Notes under the pieces: generated by a model
What the model was told of the DNA's origin: nothing
Databases searched by the model: none
What the model saw: only the letters and a program-made list of their open reading frames with translations
NCBI RefSeq assembly: GCF_023223525.1
Contig: NZ_JALPRX010000080.1
Span: 1 to 52,844 of the forward strand
Reading direction: 5' to 3'
From: Roseomonas acroporae
GTDB taxonomy: Bacteria > Pseudomonadota > Alphaproteobacteria > Acetobacterales > Acetobacteraceae
Length of the DNA: 52,844 bases
Program-made: the position numbers and the translations under genes
In this document: positions 51,497 to 52,844 of the stretch, one piece after another
Layout: each line of letters opens with the position of its first letter
Numbering within the stretch: position 1 is the stretch's first letter

Positions 51497-52752
51497 CCGA
51501 GGAACCCGGCCGGGGGGGACTCCTCCGGGAGGGGGGCAAGGGCCTCGCGCGCTCGCCCGGCGCGCTGGCCGGGCTGAAGGTGATCGACCTGACCCGCGTG
51601 CTGGGCGGGCCGTACTGCACCATGATCCTCTCCGACCACGGCGCCGAGGTGGTGAAGATCGAGCCGCCGCAGGGCGACGAGGTGCGCGACTGGGGCCCGC
51701 CCTTCCACGAGGGGCGGGACGGGCACGGCGCCAGCTACTTCATCGGCGTGAACCGCAACAAGCGCTCGCTCGGCCTCGACCTCGGCAAGCCGGCGGGGCG
51801 GGAGGTGCTGCTGCGGCTGCTCGACGGCGCCGACGTGCTGATCGAGAACTACAAGCCGGGCAGCATGGAGAAGTGGGGCATCGGCTACGAGGTGCTGCAC
51901 GAGCGCTTCCCGCGGCTGATCCACTGCCGCGTCTCCGGCTTCGGCGCGACCGGGCCGCTCGGCGGGCTGCCGGGCTACGACGCGATCCTGCAGGCGATGA
52001 CCGGGCTGATGTCGGTCAACGGCGACCAGTCGACCGGGCCGATGCGCATGGGCACGGCGCTGGTGGACATGACCACCGGCCTCTACTCCGCCGTCGCCAT
52101 CCTGATGGCGCTGCGCGAGCGGGAGATCAGCGGCGAGGGCCAGTACCTCGACATGACGCTGCACGACTGCGCCATGTCGCTGCTGCACCCGCAGGCGCCG
52201 AACTACTTCCTGAACGACAGGCGGCCGGTGGCGACGGGCAACCCGCACCCGAACCTCAGCCCCTACGCCAAGTTCCGCACCGCGACCTGCGAGATCTTCG
52301 TGGCGGCCGGCAACGACGCGGCGTTCCGCAAGTTCTGCGCCTTCCTCGGGCTCGATTCGCTCGCCGACGACCCGCGCTTCCGCACCAACGGCGACCGCAT
52401 CACCAACAACGCGGCGCTGAACGCGATCCTCGACGACCGGCTGGCGCAGGAGGACGGCCACGCGCTGACCGACCGGATGATCCGCTCCGGCCTGCCGGCG
52501 GGGCCGGTGCTGTTCGTGGACGAGGCGGTGAACTCGCCGCACGCCGCGCACCGGGAGATGGTGACGGAGCTGGGCTGGTACCGGGGGCTCGGCACGCCGA
52601 TCAAGATGAGCCGCACCCCGGGCGGGACGCGCTCGGCGCCGCCGGTGTTCGGCGAGCACGGCGAGGCGATCCTGCGCGAGCACGGGTTCAGCGAGTCGGA
52701 GATCGACGGGCTGCGCCAGCAGGGCGTGCTGGTGGAGCAGCGGCGGCGCTGA
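51493..52752 (+). CDS. CaiB/BaiF family (class III) CoA-transferase
   Basis: A 419-residue class III CoA-transferase. The start of the Rossmann-like domain is GLKVIDLTRVLGGPYCTMILSDHGAEVVKIEPPQGDEVRDWGPP, the catalytic aspartate is in LPGYDAILQAMTGLM, and the C-terminal part has GNPHPNLSPYAKFRT and LPAGPVLFVDEAVNSPHAAHREM. It is about as similar to the CaiB protein at 29 kb as any two family members and is not a recent duplicate. An N-terminal tail of 25 residues is glycine/arginine-rich. Substrate is unknown; a medium or branched dicarboxylate is plausible. Confidence 0.93.
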   Translation: MTEEPGRGGLLREGGKGLARSPGALAGLKVIDLTRVLGGPYCTMILSDHGAEVVKIEPPQGDEVRDWGPPFHEGRDGHGASYFIGVNRNKRSLGLDLGKPAGREVLLRLLDGADVLIENYKPGSMEKWGIGYEVLHERFPRLIHCRVSGFGATGPLGGLPGYDAILQAMTGLMSVNGDQSTGPMRMGTALVDMTTGLYSAVAILMALREREISGEGQYLDMTLHDCAMSLLHPQAPNYFLNDRRPVATGNPHPNLSPYAKFRTATCEIFVAAGNDAAFRKFCAFLGLDSLADDPRFRTNGDRITNNAALNAILDDRLAQEDGHALTDRMIRSGLPAGPVLFVDEAVNSPHAAHREMVTELGWYRGLGTPIKMSRTPGGTRSAPPVFGEHGEAILREHGFSESEIDGLRQQGVLVEQRRR

Positions 52753-52844
52753 GGGCAGCAGAGAGGGCTTCGCCCTCTCTGCACTCTCCTACCCAGGGAA
52801 GGCGCTGCCTTCCCTGGACCCATCCGCCGGGGGCGAAGCCCCCC
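52753..52844. repeat. Third intergenic hairpin cluster, cut by the window end
   Basis: GCAGAGAGGGC/GCCCTCTCTGC around TTC (52,758-52,782), CCAGGGAAGGC/GCCTTCCCTGG around GCT (52,793-52,817) and GGGGGC/GCCCCC around GAA (52,829-52,843) follow the last stop codon by six bases. The second and third stems are separated by the spacer ACCCATCCGCC, also found in the cluster after comM. Confidence 0.92.

Overview
The window is about 53 kb of very GC-rich DNA, with third codon positions almost all G or C. The suggested host is an alphaproteobacterium of the Acetobacteraceae type (Roseomonas-like). Four things point there: the housekeeping order hisD, infA, maf, RNase E/G, yacG, tRNA-Phe; several Tat-exported tripartite-tricarboxylate (Bug) binding proteins; ergothioneine genes egtB-egtD; and a Coq7-type ubiquinone hydroxylase. 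The taxon is an inference from gene content, not from a marker-gene comparison.

Layout, left to right. (1) 1-3,910: a lone receiver-domain regulator on the minus strand, divergent from egtB-egtD, then a glycerophosphodiesterase. (2) 4,020-10,953: a plus-strand branched-chain-amino-acid-type ABC importer (livG, livH, livM, binding protein, livF) with an acyl-CoA ligase embedded in it, so import and CoA activation of the substrate look coupled. (3) 11,005-21,762: an eight-gene minus-strand operon with two paralogous family-5 binding proteins, DppB/DppC permeases, a fused double ATPase, an M20 carbamoyl-amino-acid hydrolase, an M81 (MlrC-like) peptidase and a PcaD-PcaC fusion. A 14-bp tandem repeat array separates it from a divergent acetylpolyamine-amidohydrolase-like gene. 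(4) 23,149-24,666: comM. (5) 24,973-29,165: a Rieske ferredoxin with two paralogous amidohydrolases, divergent from a LysR regulator. (6) 29,209-34,154: a CaiB transferase, Bug protein and acyl-CoA dehydrogenase operon, divergent from a second Bug protein. (7) 34,246-42,189: a largely housekeeping block (dcd, murA, hisG, hisD, infA, maf, RNase E/G, yacG, tRNA-Phe). (8) 42,236-46,024: a GST, dsbB-coq7, a FlaG-like small protein and a Tat-exported six-hairpin-like protein. (9) 46,091-49,564: a 1,157-residue EAL-PAS-GGDEF protein. (10) 49,833-52,752: a class I CoA-transferase pair coupled to a class III CoA-transferase.

Functionally the accessory regions are scavenging and organic-acid catabolism modules, with CoA chemistry recurring (one ligase, one dehydrogenase, three CoA-transferase systems). 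Most operons are tightly packed with ATGA overlaps.

The most unusual signal is structural. Short tandem repeats occur again and again: in-frame minisatellites inside or next to at least five proteins (EgtD, a Bug signal peptide, the 34.2 kb small protein, the Maf N-terminus, the 44.6 kb exported protein), a triplicated 15-bp unit carrying the infA stop codon, the 14-bp array at 21.88 kb, and three intergenic clusters of GC hairpins with three-base loops. No CRISPR array, insertion sequence, prophage or defence system was seen.
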